Notes: a model not told the origin generated them from the letters alone. Numbered from the stretch's first letter, positions 1 to 5,352 are shown. The stretch is DNA of 5,385 nt from Candidatus Nitrosopumilus sp. (GCA_029861085.1 JAOUAE010000093.1:1-5385), one strand, 5' to 3'. Numbers and translations: made by a program.

Positions 1-25
1 CTCACAGATTTTGTTTCTTTGTCAA

Positions 26-35
26 TTATTTAATT
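26..35 (+). promoter_or_regulatory. TATA-like box upstream of pth2
   Basis: The sequence TTATTTAATT is the best TATA-like element before pth2. Its centre is about 41 bp upstream of the ATG, so transcription would start near position 57 and leave a short leader of about 15 nt with no Shine-Dalgarno. The spacing is longer than for the other genes here. The assignment rests on AT-richness and position only. Confidence 0.3.
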
Positions 36-71
36 CAAAAGTTTTTCATTAAGCCTATTTTTGTTAATTGT

Positions 72-425
72 ATGGGTGACATCAAACAGGTTATTGTTGT
101 TAGAACTGATCTTGAAATGGGAAAAGGAAAAATCGCTGCACAAGTAGGCCATGCTTGTGTTCTTGGAGCAGAACATGTTAGAAAATCCCATCCTGAATGG
201 CATCGTGAGTGGTGGGGAGGACAAGAAAAAGTTGTTGTTAAAGTTTCGGGAATCAAAGATTTACAAGAAGTGAAAAGACATGCAATTGATCTGAATCTTC
301 CATGGTCTGAAGTAACTGATGCTGGCCATACTCAAATTGCTCCCGGAACGATTACATGTATCTCGATTGGTCCAGCCCCTGAAAATTTGATTGATAAAAT
401 AACTGGCGATTTAAAATTACTGTGA
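72..425 (+). CDS. pth2: Peptidyl-tRNA hydrolase, archaeal/eukaryotic type (Pth2)
   Basis: This cytoplasmic enzyme cleaves the ester bond of peptidyl-tRNAs that drop off the ribosome, recycling tRNA. At 117 aa it is the usual length for archaeal Pth2 and looks complete. The N-terminal family block runs from KQVIVVRTDL through GKGKIAAQVGHA (residues 5-28) and includes the conserved Lys, Gln24 and His27. The C-terminal signature DAGHTQIAPGT (83-93), followed by IGPAP and the closing TGDLKLL, is strongly diagnostic. The middle part (about 35-52, rich in His, Trp and Glu) links the two strands of the single domain. The frame is open leftwards to the window edge, but the protein matches the family only from the ATG at 72 (MGDIKQ), so that start is preferred. 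No Shine-Dalgarno is visible. The next gene has its own promoter. truD lies two genes downstream, consistent with a tRNA-related neighbourhood. Identification is firm and based on family motifs. Confidence 0.97.
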   Translation: MGDIKQVIVVRTDLEMGKGKIAAQVGHACVLGAEHVRKSHPEWHREWWGGQEKVVVKVSGIKDLQEVKRHAIDLNLPWSEVTDAGHTQIAPGTITCISIGPAPENLIDKITGDLKLL

Positions 426-445
426 TCTATGTTTTGTTGGAATAA

Positions 446-453
446 GATATAAC
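446..453 (+). promoter_or_regulatory. TATA box of the beta-propeller gene
   Basis: GATATAAC is centred about 28 bp before the ATG at 478, the standard distance for a leaderless archaeal transcript. The preceding GGAATAA could act as the B recognition element. This suggests that the propeller gene, and truD behind it, are transcribed separately from pth2. Confidence 0.5.
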
Positions 454-466
454 AAGGCTCTCATTA

Positions 467-472
467 TTTTTT
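467..472 (+). terminator. T6 tract between pth2 and the propeller gene
   Basis: A run of six T lies about 42 bp after the pth2 stop codon and immediately before the next ATG. Archaeal RNA polymerase terminates at oligo-T without needing a hairpin, so this is a plausible pth2 terminator. It also lies at or before the inferred start of the next leaderless transcript. Evidence is the T-run and its position only. Confidence 0.3.
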
Positions 473-477
473 GTTGT

Positions 478-2079
478 ATGAATAAAAAAGGATTGATAGT
501 TGTTTTATTTTTTGGTGGGATTATGGTGACTTCAGGTTTTGGACTCCAAAATATGATGACTCCTCCTGAACAGGATGCAACAGATTTAACATTGACTGGG
601 ACGCCTGCTGACAATTTTCCTGAGGAACAACGTGCTCAATTTTGTGGTTCAAGTAATGCAAAGTCTACAAATTATGTTAAAGAATTTTCAATTCCAACAT
701 TGTGTACAAATCCACTGTCAGTTGTAACTGATTATAGTGGAGATGTTTGGTTTACTCAAACTAATACTGGCAAATTGGCGAAATTTGATCCTACTACGGA
801 ATCTTTTACAGAATATGATAATCCTTTATGGCCTCCCGGCGGTCGTTCAATGATGTGGGGACTTGATTATGCCCCAGATGGAAATATTTGGTATACTGAT
901 GAATCCTATGATTCCGTTTGGAAATTTTCAACCCTTGATGAAAAATATGAACGATTAGCATATCCTTCAGAAGGTAATTCTTTACCTCAAAAACTTCGAA
1001 TTGACGGTTCTCAAATCATTATTAACGATTTTACTGGAAATAAACTCACATTTTTGGATCCAAATCAATCTGGTGATGATGTGAATTATCTTAGTATTCC
1101 GTCTCCTGTAGATGAATCTGTAACTGCTGATTTTGCAATAGATGCAGATGACAATATTTGGTATACTAATTGGTTATTCCAACAAGGAGGCGTCTTGGTA
1201 AAATTCAATCAAAATGGATATCTTAATTCTGTAGCAAATTCGGATCAAAAATTCCTTCCTTTATTCGACTTTATTGAAGTCTATCAATTACCTTTGGAGT
1301 TACTCACTCCAAATGGCGCAATGGTTGCAAATGATGGAACTGTTTGGTTGGCAGACACTACATCGTCATCTTTCTTCAATTTTGACCCTCTAACTGAACA
1401 ATTTGTTCAATATGTGACAGCTGATCCTTTGCCAAGCACATACGGTAATCAGACAGGGATTGTAAAAACTCCAATTTCTAGACCTTATTGGGTTGAATCT
1501 GATGATCAAGGACGAATTGTTTTCAATGAACAAACTGCTAACAATATTTCTGTAATGGATCCAAAGTCTCAATCTCTTGTAGAATATCATATCCCTTCAA
1601 AGAATCCCTATTGGGGTGACTGTGATCCTGGAACTGGCATGATGCTATCTGATTGCGGCGTTGCTCAAATTTTTGATTTCACTGTTGATGGTGAAAAAAT
1701 TTGGTTTACTGAATGGGTTGAAAATAATATTGGAGTTGTTGATACTTCTATTCCTTTACCTCTTGAAATTCAATTTGAATCTAATTCCATAACCCTTACA
1801 CCTGGAAATTCACAAGACTTTGATTTTGTTGTATTCTCTAAATCTCAACAAGACCTGTTTGATGTTTCATTGATCTTATCTTCAACTCATGATTTTCTCA
1901 GAGCTGATTCCATTGACAACTCTCCTCAAATATTTCGATTAGATTCTGATACCTCTCGTCAAATTTCTACAACTATTAGTGCTTCAGAAGATGCTATGCC
2001 AGGTATATACAAAGTATTACTTGGTACACAATTATCTGATGTAGCAATTAGCAAATATGTTACAGTGACAATAGAGTGA
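478..2079 (+). CDS. Exported seven-bladed beta-propeller protein (Vgb/NHL-like) with C-terminal beta-sandwich-like domain
   Basis: Function unknown. The N-terminus (MNKKG, then a hydrophobic run at about 6-22) looks like a Sec signal peptide or anchor, so the protein probably acts outside the cytoplasmic membrane. Residues 85-423 contain seven repeats of the pattern DGxIWYT...(N)xVxxFDPxT..xxEY, starting near 85, 132, 175, 222, 285, 342 and 403. This matches a seven-bladed propeller of the virginiamycin-B-lyase/streptogramin-lyase-like type. Residues 428-533 are rich in Ser, Thr and beta-branched residues and resemble an Ig-like/NEW3-type domain (PGNSQDFDFVV; MPGIYKVLL). Four cysteines (56, 76, 382, 393) could form two disulfides. 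Only two histidines occur (371, 471) and I see no equivalent of the lyase active-site His, so lyase activity is doubtful; ligand or surface binding is likelier. The gene has its own TATA box. Its stop codon overlaps the truD start. CDS and fold are well supported, function is not. Confidence 0.93.
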   Translation: MNKKGLIVVLFFGGIMVTSGFGLQNMMTPPEQDATDLTLTGTPADNFPEEQRAQFCGSSNAKSTNYVKEFSIPTLCTNPLSVVTDYSGDVWFTQTNTGKLAKFDPTTESFTEYDNPLWPPGGRSMMWGLDYAPDGNIWYTDESYDSVWKFSTLDEKYERLAYPSEGNSLPQKLRIDGSQIIINDFTGNKLTFLDPNQSGDDVNYLSIPSPVDESVTADFAIDADDNIWYTNWLFQQGGVLVKFNQNGYLNSVANSDQKFLPLFDFIEVYQLPLELLTPNGAMVANDGTVWLADTTSSSFFNFDPLTEQFVQYVTADPLPSTYGNQTGIVKTPISRPYWVESDDQGRIVFNEQTANNISVMDPKSQSLVEYHIPSKNPYWGDCDPGTGMMLSDCGVAQIFDFTVDGEKIWFTEWVENNIGVVDTSIPLPLEIQFESNSITLTPGNSQDFDFVVFSKSQQDLFDVSLILSSTHDFLRADSIDNSPQIFRLDSDTSRQISTTISASEDAMPGIYKVLLGTQLSDVAISKYVTVTIE

Positions 2080-3272
2080 TACCCAAGTTAGATTCCCAAA
2101 TTGGGATTGCGGTATATAGCACACAATTTCTTGGTATTGGGGGAAAAATTAGAGTAGAGCCTAAAGATTTCCAAGTGACTGAATTAATTTCTAAAAAAGC
2201 ACAAAATTCTATAAATGATCAAAATGGCTATGCTGTGTATAAATTAAAAAAGAAAAAAATTGACACTAATCATGCACTATCTGGAATCTTTAAACAAAAG
2301 GGAATACGTCTTAAGTCTCTAGGATTAAAAGATGCATCAGCCGTTACGGAACAATTTGTATGTTCAGGCAATAAAGGAAGAGCAATAGAAAATCTTTCAA
2401 CTGAGAAATATTCTCTAGAAAAAATTGGATTTGTTAAAAAACCCTTGTCAAAAAAAGACATGATTGGAAATCATTTTAAATTAAAAATAACTGGATGTCG
2501 AAATGGGCTATCTGCATTTACCGAGTATAATAAAATTCTAAATTTTTATGGCTATCAGCGTTTTGGATCAAAAAGGCCTGTAACTCATTTGATTGGGAAG
2601 GCTATTTTACAGAGGGATTTCAAAAAAGCCATTAGTTTAATTTTATCCTTTACTTCTACATATGATTCAAAAGAAAATACCGAGATTCGTGAAAAACTTT
2701 CAGATGAGGAAAATTATGAAAAATATTATGATCAAGTTCCATTCCAGATGGATATTGAACGAATGGTTCTAAAAGAAATGATTGAACACGGTGAGCCTAT
2801 TCGTGCAATTCGAATTATCCCTGTATCATTAAGACGCTTTTACGTTCAGGCGTACCAGTCTTTCATCTTTAATCAGTCTCTATGTGCTGCTTTTTTAGAT
2901 GGTGAGAATTTATTTGAGGCACAACCCGGCGATGTTTGTTTTGATTCTCATGGAATTATTGGAAAATATGTTAAAGGATTAGAACAGAATTTGGCATTAC
3001 CTTTTGTTGGCTATTCGTATTACAAAAAAACAAGATTTGACTTTCAAATTTCTAAAATATTACAACAAGAAGAAATTTCCCCCAAAGATTTTTTCATTAA
3101 AGAAATGCAAGAAGTAAGTAGTGAAGGCGGTTTTAGACAAGCTGCAATCCACTGTTCTAATTATTCATCAAATCATGATGTGGTCGAATTTTCATTATCT
3201 AGAGGATCTTTTGCAACAATTTTGTTAAGAGAAATAATGAAACCAGAAGATCCAATTATTGCTGGTTTTTGA
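2076..3272 (+). CDS. truD: tRNA pseudouridine(13) synthase TruD
   Basis: This enzyme isomerises uridine 13 in the D-arm of tRNA to pseudouridine, in the cytoplasm. At 398 aa the length is normal for archaeal TruD. The N-terminal block (IGGKIRVEPKDFQVTEL, about 21-37) matches the family's GIGGxIKxxPEDFxVxE. The catalytic motif GLKDASAVTEQ (83-93) fits GxKDxxAxTxQ, with Asp86 as the catalytic aspartate. QRFGSKRPVTHLIG (161-174) and the FYVQAYQSFIFN segment (255-266) are further TruD signatures, and the end (REIMKPED..GF) is also typical. The start is a GTG at 2076, in frame with the family N-terminus; no suitable ATG exists before residue 1. This GTG overlaps the stop of the propeller gene as GTGA, implying co-transcription and translational coupling. 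Oligo-T tracts follow the stop. Identification is firm. Confidence 0.97.
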   Translation: MIPKLDSQIGIAVYSTQFLGIGGKIRVEPKDFQVTELISKKAQNSINDQNGYAVYKLKKKKIDTNHALSGIFKQKGIRLKSLGLKDASAVTEQFVCSGNKGRAIENLSTEKYSLEKIGFVKKPLSKKDMIGNHFKLKITGCRNGLSAFTEYNKILNFYGYQRFGSKRPVTHLIGKAILQRDFKKAISLILSFTSTYDSKENTEIREKLSDEENYEKYYDQVPFQMDIERMVLKEMIEHGEPIRAIRIIPVSLRRFYVQAYQSFIFNQSLCAAFLDGENLFEAQPGDVCFDSHGIIGKYVKGLEQNLALPFVGYSYYKKTRFDFQISKILQQEEISPKDFFIKEMQEVSSEGGFRQAAIHCSNYSSNHDVVEFSLSRGSFATILLREIMKPEDPIIAGF

Positions 3273-3285
3273 GTTCTAATTCTGT

Positions 3286-3317
3286 CTTTTTAGAAATTTT
3301 TCAGTTGATATGTTTTT
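3286..3317 (+). terminator. Oligo-T terminator region after truD
   Basis: Three T5 tracts (3287-3291, 3297-3301, 3313-3317) lie within about 45 bp of the truD stop. Clustered T-tracts without a hairpin are the usual intrinsic termination signal for archaeal RNA polymerase. They fit the end of the propeller-truD transcript. Confidence 0.5.
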
Positions 3318-3520
3318 AATAAAATGTTAATTATGTAGGCAAGATGTTTGTATTAATTAATTGTAATGTTGAGGCCGAATCATCTTTTTATTCATAAATA
3401 AAAGAATATTCAAAGTCAAAAAATATCTCTAATATTTGATGACGTCTATGAGGTTGCAATTGAATTTATCTTTGGTGCTTGTTTATACATTAATGAAACC
3501 ATTATCACTAAAATAATAAA

Positions 3521-3539
3521 ACTTTAAAAAATTCAAAGT
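3521..3539 (-). terminator. Terminator of the 67-aa membrane-protein gene
   Basis: On the minus strand this stretch reads ACTTTGAATTTTTTAAAGT. It has a T6 tract (plus-strand A6 at 3526-3531) flanked by complementary arms ACTTT/AAAGT. It lies about 22 bp past the stop codon of the minus-strand gene. The T-run is probably sufficient, and the short stem may be incidental. Confidence 0.4.
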
Positions 3540-3560
3540 ATGATTTCTCCATATAGGAAC

Positions 3561-3764
3561 TTATTTTCTTTTAATTATTAGCAACCCAGTTCCCACAATG
3601 ACTATTCCTATAATTGAAATTTGTATGCCATAAGTAATCCAATCTGGATTTGAATACATGAATGATGATTCTGGTCCTACAATTGACTGCCCTTGAAGGT
3701 GAAAGATTAAGCCAAAAATCATTATGATGAAACCTATTATGGTCACAATTTTCCCTTTTTCCAT
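3561..3764 (-). CDS. Small two-helix membrane protein, unknown function
   Basis: The gene encodes 67 aa. A short charged start (MEKGK) leads into a first hydrophobic segment (about 6-23). A polar loop follows (about 24-46: GQSIVGPESS...NPDWITYG), then a second helix (about 47-64) and a basic tail KRK. By the positive-inside rule both ends are cytoplasmic and the loop is outside. No cysteines, histidine clusters or catalytic motifs point to an activity. The ATG at 3764 is chosen because a TATA-like stretch (plus 3782-3791) lies about 23 bp upstream. An AAGAAGGA purine run also sits a few bases before the ATG and might act as a weak ribosome binding site. The gene is divergent from the 228-aa membrane protein, 103 bp apart. 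I do not recognise a named family; a lineage-specific membrane protein is my inference. Confidence 0.83.
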   Translation of the reverse strand: MEKGKIVTIIGFIIMIFGLIFHLQGQSIVGPESSFMYSNPDWITYGIQISIIGIVIVGTGLLIIKRK

Positions 3765-3781
3765 GAATTCCTTCTTGACTT

Positions 3782-3791
3782 CTAATAAAAA
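3782..3791 (-). promoter_or_regulatory. TATA-like box of the 67-aa gene
   Basis: On the minus strand this reads CTTTTTTATTAG (core TTTTTTATTA). It is centred about 23 bp before the ATG at 3764, close to the spacing expected for a leaderless transcript. Confidence 0.4.
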
Positions 3792-3837
3792 AGGGTAAAC
3801 AGAATTGATGGTTTGAACAAATGATTTTTGGATTTGG

Positions 3838-3848
3838 TTTTTAATTAT
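3838..3848 (+). promoter_or_regulatory. TATA box of the 228-aa membrane-protein gene
   Basis: TTTTTAATTAT is centred about 25 bp upstream of the ATG at 3868, which is ideal for a leaderless archaeal mRNA. No Shine-Dalgarno lies between it and the ATG. Together with the box at 3782-3791 it makes this 103-bp region a divergent promoter. Confidence 0.45.
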
Positions 3849-3867
3849 TTTCTTTAGAGTTCATACA

Positions 3868-4554
3868 ATGAGTAATTGGAATGATATGCAAGAATCTAAC
3901 AGTCGTGGTCATATGGGATTGATCCTATTTTGCGCTTCAGCCTCACTTGCAATTATTTTATTTTTAATTTTTCACCCTCAAATTGACACAATTAACAAAG
4001 AATCTCCAATCTTGATTAATCTCATGTTTGTCCCTGCTATGGCTGTTGGTTTTCTTTATGGCATTAGGATTACTGAACGAGCTGTAAAACCATCAGAAAT
4101 TCGTAGTCCGATCAAAAGATCAATTGTCAAAATGTTCTTGTTCTTTTTTGTAATTGGCGGCATGTTTAGTTCTGTAAACTTTGCAATAAATGGAGGTAGT
4201 GTCATGCCTGATGTTAAAATCTTAGAAGATGGTCTTTTGCCTTGGCTATATGATTTTGTAATAGCAAATGGCGGTGCTACTTTTCTAATTATATCTAGCA
4301 TTGGTTTGATGGCAGCTGCCACCAAAAGAATTGTTGGTATGGATGCTGGATTTGTAAATAGAGCAGTATCTTTTGTTGGAACTTTTGTATTTTTTACTAT
4401 GCTTGTTTTAAGTTTCACAAAATCCGATCCAACATCCTCCGGTGTTTTCTTGTATACTTTTTACCAAGCAGGGATTGTTGGCGGTGCGTTTTATGCAATG
4501 AATAAACTCACAAAAAACCAAAACATGTTAGAAGACTATTCTAACGGATTCTAA
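3868..4554 (+). CDS. Polytopic membrane protein (about six helices), unknown function
   Basis: The gene encodes 228 aa and begins with a polar N-terminus (1-14). Six hydrophobic segments are visible at about 16-35, 48-66, 87-107, 128-151, 166-183 and 192-211. Basic residues cluster after helix 2 (ERAVKPSEIRSPIKR, about 70-84) and after helix 4 (KRIVG). Both loops would be cytoplasmic, and with an even helix number the N- and C-termini (MNKLTKNQ...) would be cytoplasmic too. Helices 4 and 6 carry small-residue stretches (ANGGATF; AGIVGGAF) suited to tight packing. There is one cysteine (Cys22) and no evident cofactor-binding motif or transporter signature. The ATG at 3868 has a well-spaced TATA box. 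The stop TAA is one base from the stop of the opposing small gene. I do not recognise the family; a transport or structural membrane role is only a guess. Confidence 0.9.
   Translation: MSNWNDMQESNSRGHMGLILFCASASLAIILFLIFHPQIDTINKESPILINLMFVPAMAVGFLYGIRITERAVKPSEIRSPIKRSIVKMFLFFFVIGGMFSSVNFAINGGSVMPDVKILEDGLLPWLYDFVIANGGATFLIISSIGLMAAATKRIVGMDAGFVNRAVSFVGTFVFFTMLVLSFTKSDPTSSGVFLYTFYQAGIVGGAFYAMNKLTKNQNMLEDYSNGF
4512..4523 (-). terminator. T-tract terminator candidate for the 84-aa gene, inside the opposing CDS
   Basis: On the minus strand this reads TTTTGGTTTTTT. It lies about 35-45 bp beyond the stop codon of the 84-aa gene, within the 3' end of the 228-aa gene. Because the genes are separated by one base, any oligo-T terminator must fall inside the opposite coding region, and this is the first good tract. 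Confidence 0.3.
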
Positions 4555-4555
4555 A

Positions 4556-4810
4556 TTATTCCCAAATTGAGGGGTCTACAAAAATTCCTGATGCCTCGTT
4601 ATTGATTCTATCTCTATATTTTATACACTCGTCAGCTTTAAAATCATTATTTTTACACTCATTGAATTCTGCTGTATTGTCCCTTGCAATATTGTCTGCA
4701 AATAAAACATCCCCGCCAATTGCTAACCCTATGAGTGCAATTGCTGCAAGACTTGCTGAAACCACGATCATGGAATATCCTACTTTTGCATGGTTGTGAG
4801 GCTCTTTCAT
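4556..4810 (-). CDS. Small single-pass membrane protein with an exposed CX9C pair, unknown function
   Basis: The gene encodes 84 aa. A polar, partly basic N-terminus (KEPHNHAKV, 2-10) precedes one long hydrophobic segment (about 12-38, rich in Ala, Ile and Gly). A hydrophilic, mostly acidic C-terminal domain follows (about 39-84). By charge distribution the N-terminus is cytoplasmic and the C-terminal domain is outside. That domain holds the only two cysteines, Cys52 and Cys62, in a CX9C arrangement within a likely helical stretch, so a disulfide or metal site outside the membrane is possible. An uncleaved anchor is likelier than a cleaved signal because the helix is long and the start polar. 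The start at 4810 is the first ATG; Met14 is an alternative if the nearer TATA box (4821-4827) is used. The gene converges with the 228-aa gene. Family not recognised. Confidence 0.85.
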   Translation of the reverse strand: MKEPHNHAKVGYSMIVVSASLAAIALIGLAIGGDVLFADNIARDNTAEFNECKNNDFKADECIKYRDRINNEASGIFVDPSIWE

Positions 4811-4820
4811 TTACGAGAAA

Positions 4821-4840
4821 TTTATAACTCTTGAATTTAA
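4821..4840 (-). promoter_or_regulatory. Two overlapping TATA-like boxes of the 84-aa gene
   Basis: On the minus strand TTATAAA (plus 4821-4827) is the stronger match but lies only about 14 bp before the ATG. Its transcript would start inside the ORF. TTAAAT (plus 4835-4840) is weaker but sits about 28 bp upstream, correct for a leaderless start at 4810. The second therefore fits the annotated start and the first would fit a shorter protein. Confidence 0.35.
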
Positions 4841-4858
4841 TCTTTTCAAGTTAAGATT
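4830..4858. repeat. Interlocked short inverted repeats upstream of the 84-aa gene
   Basis: CTTGAA (4830-4835) pairs with TTCAAG (4845-4850), and AATCTT (4839-4844) pairs with AAGATT (4853-4858). The two 6-bp inverted repeats overlap each other and the more distant TATA-like box. They could be an operator for the 84-aa gene, although 6-bp arms in AT-rich DNA arise easily by chance. Confidence 0.25.
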
Positions 4859-4908
4859 TTGCGATCAAATTAATAATATTGGCATGTTTTTTGAGAAAAG
4901 CTGAAAAG

Positions 4909-4934
4909 AAAGTACTCAAAAGTACCTGTACTTT
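4909..4934. repeat. 16-bp palindrome with an extra half-site
   Basis: AAAGTAC (4919-4925), CT, GTACTTT (4928-4934) form a perfect 7+2+7 inverted repeat. The half-site AAAGTAC occurs once more at 4909-4915, exactly 10 bp upstream in direct orientation. A dimeric transcription factor site with a helically phased third half-site is the natural reading. Which promoter it serves is not evident: it lies about 100 bp upstream of the minus-strand gene and about 280 bp before the ORF at 5215. Confidence 0.5.
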
Positions 4935-4957
4935 ATTGCCTCTATCTCTAGGTGTGA

Positions 4958-5113
4958 ATATCTAATAAGATACGATAATTGTGAGATTTGTCTAAAATTG
5001 TCTAGATTTATCTTAAACTGTCGTAAAGATTGGAACTGTCGTTAAAGAAACTACGCGTTGTAACTTGTCGTAGTATGTCGTAAGGCAAATTTTATGCGTA
5101 GAATTTGACAATT
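4958..5113. repeat. Helically phased array of a TTGTCGTAA-like decamer
   Basis: Four contiguous head-to-tail decamers occupy 4987-5026: TTTGTCTAAA, ATTGTCTAGA, TTTATCTTAA, ACTGTCGTAA. A fifth, ACTGTCGTTA, is at 5035-5044. Two more tandem copies are at 5064-5083: CTTGTCGTAG, TATGTCGTAA. Weaker or inverted copies flank these: ATATCTAATA near 4958, TTATCGTATC on the minus strand at 4969-4978, and AATTGTCAAA on the minus strand at 5104-5113. The core is TRTCKWAA and the period within blocks is exactly 10 bp, about one helical turn, so bound proteins would line up on one face of the DNA. ACTACG (5050-5055) also pairs with CGTAGT (5069-5074). Operator cluster, replication-origin or partition-type site are all possible. 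Confidence 0.55.
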
Positions 5114-5135
5114 TACAACAAAAAAAGATGAGTGG

Positions 5136-5173
5136 AACACAAAGATACACATAGTTGTGTAAATCAACACAAA
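5136..5173. repeat. AACACAAA repeats and TTGTGT/ACACAA inverted repeat
   Basis: AACACAAA occurs at 5136-5143 and 5166-5173, exactly 30 bp apart. TTGTGT (5155-5160) is the inverted partner of ACACAA (5167-5172) with a 6-nt spacer. The set lies 40-80 bp before the ORF at 5215 and just upstream of its TATA-like box, a position suitable for an activator or repressor. Confidence 0.3.
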
Positions 5174-5184
5174 AATAATTTTGA

Positions 5185-5191
5185 ATAAATA
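5185..5191 (+). promoter_or_regulatory. TATA-like box before the ORF at 5215
   Basis: ATAAATA is centred about 27 bp upstream of the ATG at 5215, the same spacing as the other leaderless promoters in the window. It is the main support, beyond the open frame, for calling that ORF. Confidence 0.35.
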
Positions 5192-5214
5192 CGCTGATGA
5201 TTTTTTACTATTTT

Positions 5215-5352
5215 ATGTCTAAAAATAAAAAACCAAAAGATTTCAAAAAATATTTTCTTCAGATGATGTTTAACAATAAAAAAATAGAATCCGCATACCT
5301 TCCAGGGAAATCAGATTCCATGAGAACCGCCAACAAGAGGTCTTCAACATGA
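5215..5352 (+). CDS. Possible small basic protein (45 aa), unknown function
   Basis: The frame runs from ATG 5215 to TGA 5350-5352 and encodes 45 aa. It is Lys-rich at the start (MSKNKKPKDFKK) and remains basic throughout, with no hydrophobic segment, so it would be a soluble, possibly nucleic-acid-binding protein. A TATA-like box sits about 27 bp upstream and there is no Shine-Dalgarno, as for a leaderless gene. The stop overlaps the ATG of a following frame (ATGA), an arrangement typical of coupled genes. Against it are the short length, no recognised family, and an abrupt change in base composition near 5288 inside the frame. An opposing open frame on the minus strand (5384-5259) covers the same DNA. 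Treat as a candidate only. Confidence 0.38.
   Translation: MSKNKKPKDFKKYFLQMMFNNKKIESAYLPGKSDSMRTANKRSST

Larger units (their letters stand above)
3273..3560. other. 288-bp convergent intergenic spacer
   Basis: This spacer lies between the 3' ends of truD (plus) and the small membrane-protein gene (minus). It is very AT-rich. It holds the truD T-tracts at its left, an AT hairpin (TTTTATT 3386-3392 / AATAAAA 3397-3403, 4-nt loop) and the palindrome GAATATTC (3404-3411) in the middle, and A-tracts at its right that read as T-tracts on the minus strand. A 25-codon frame at 3439-3516 is the only ATG frame noted and lacks any supporting feature. I see no gene here. Confidence 0.5.
4811..5214. other. 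404-bp gene-free region with operator-like repeats
   Basis: No protein-coding frame is supported here. From left to right it holds the promoter of the 84-aa gene with short inverted repeats, a perfect 16-bp palindrome (4919-4934), the phased decamer array (about 4958-5113), an AACACAAA repeat set (5136-5173) and a TATA-like box for the ORF at 5215. The density of small ordered repeats is much higher than in the other spacers of this window. That suggests a control region rather than decayed coding sequence. Confidence 0.5.

Noticed and set aside
1..33. Plus frame 1 is open from the left edge to TAA at 31-33 and could be the tail of an upstream gene
   Set aside because: Ten codons are too few to support a call, and the pth2 promoter candidate overlaps it.
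35..256. Minus-strand frames over pth2
   Set aside because: They overlap a gene with unmistakable family motifs and have no features of their own.
3386..3403. AT-only hairpin TTTTATT/AATAAAA as a possible small RNA or bidirectional terminator
   Set aside because: Such hairpins are common in AT-rich spacers; there is no G+C stem and the better T-tracts are closer to the genes.
3439..3516. 25-codon plus-strand frame in the convergent spacer
   Set aside because: It is short, has no evident promoter or ribosome binding site, and has an unremarkable composition.
4056..4418. 120-codon minus-strand frame inside the 228-aa membrane-protein gene
   Set aside because: The plus-strand frame has a well-placed TATA box, coherent membrane segments and typical codon use; the antisense frame is a shadow.
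4602..4799. 65-codon plus-strand frame opposite the 84-aa gene
   Set aside because: The minus-strand frame has a clear membrane-anchor topology and promoter; the plus frame is a shadow without a promoter.
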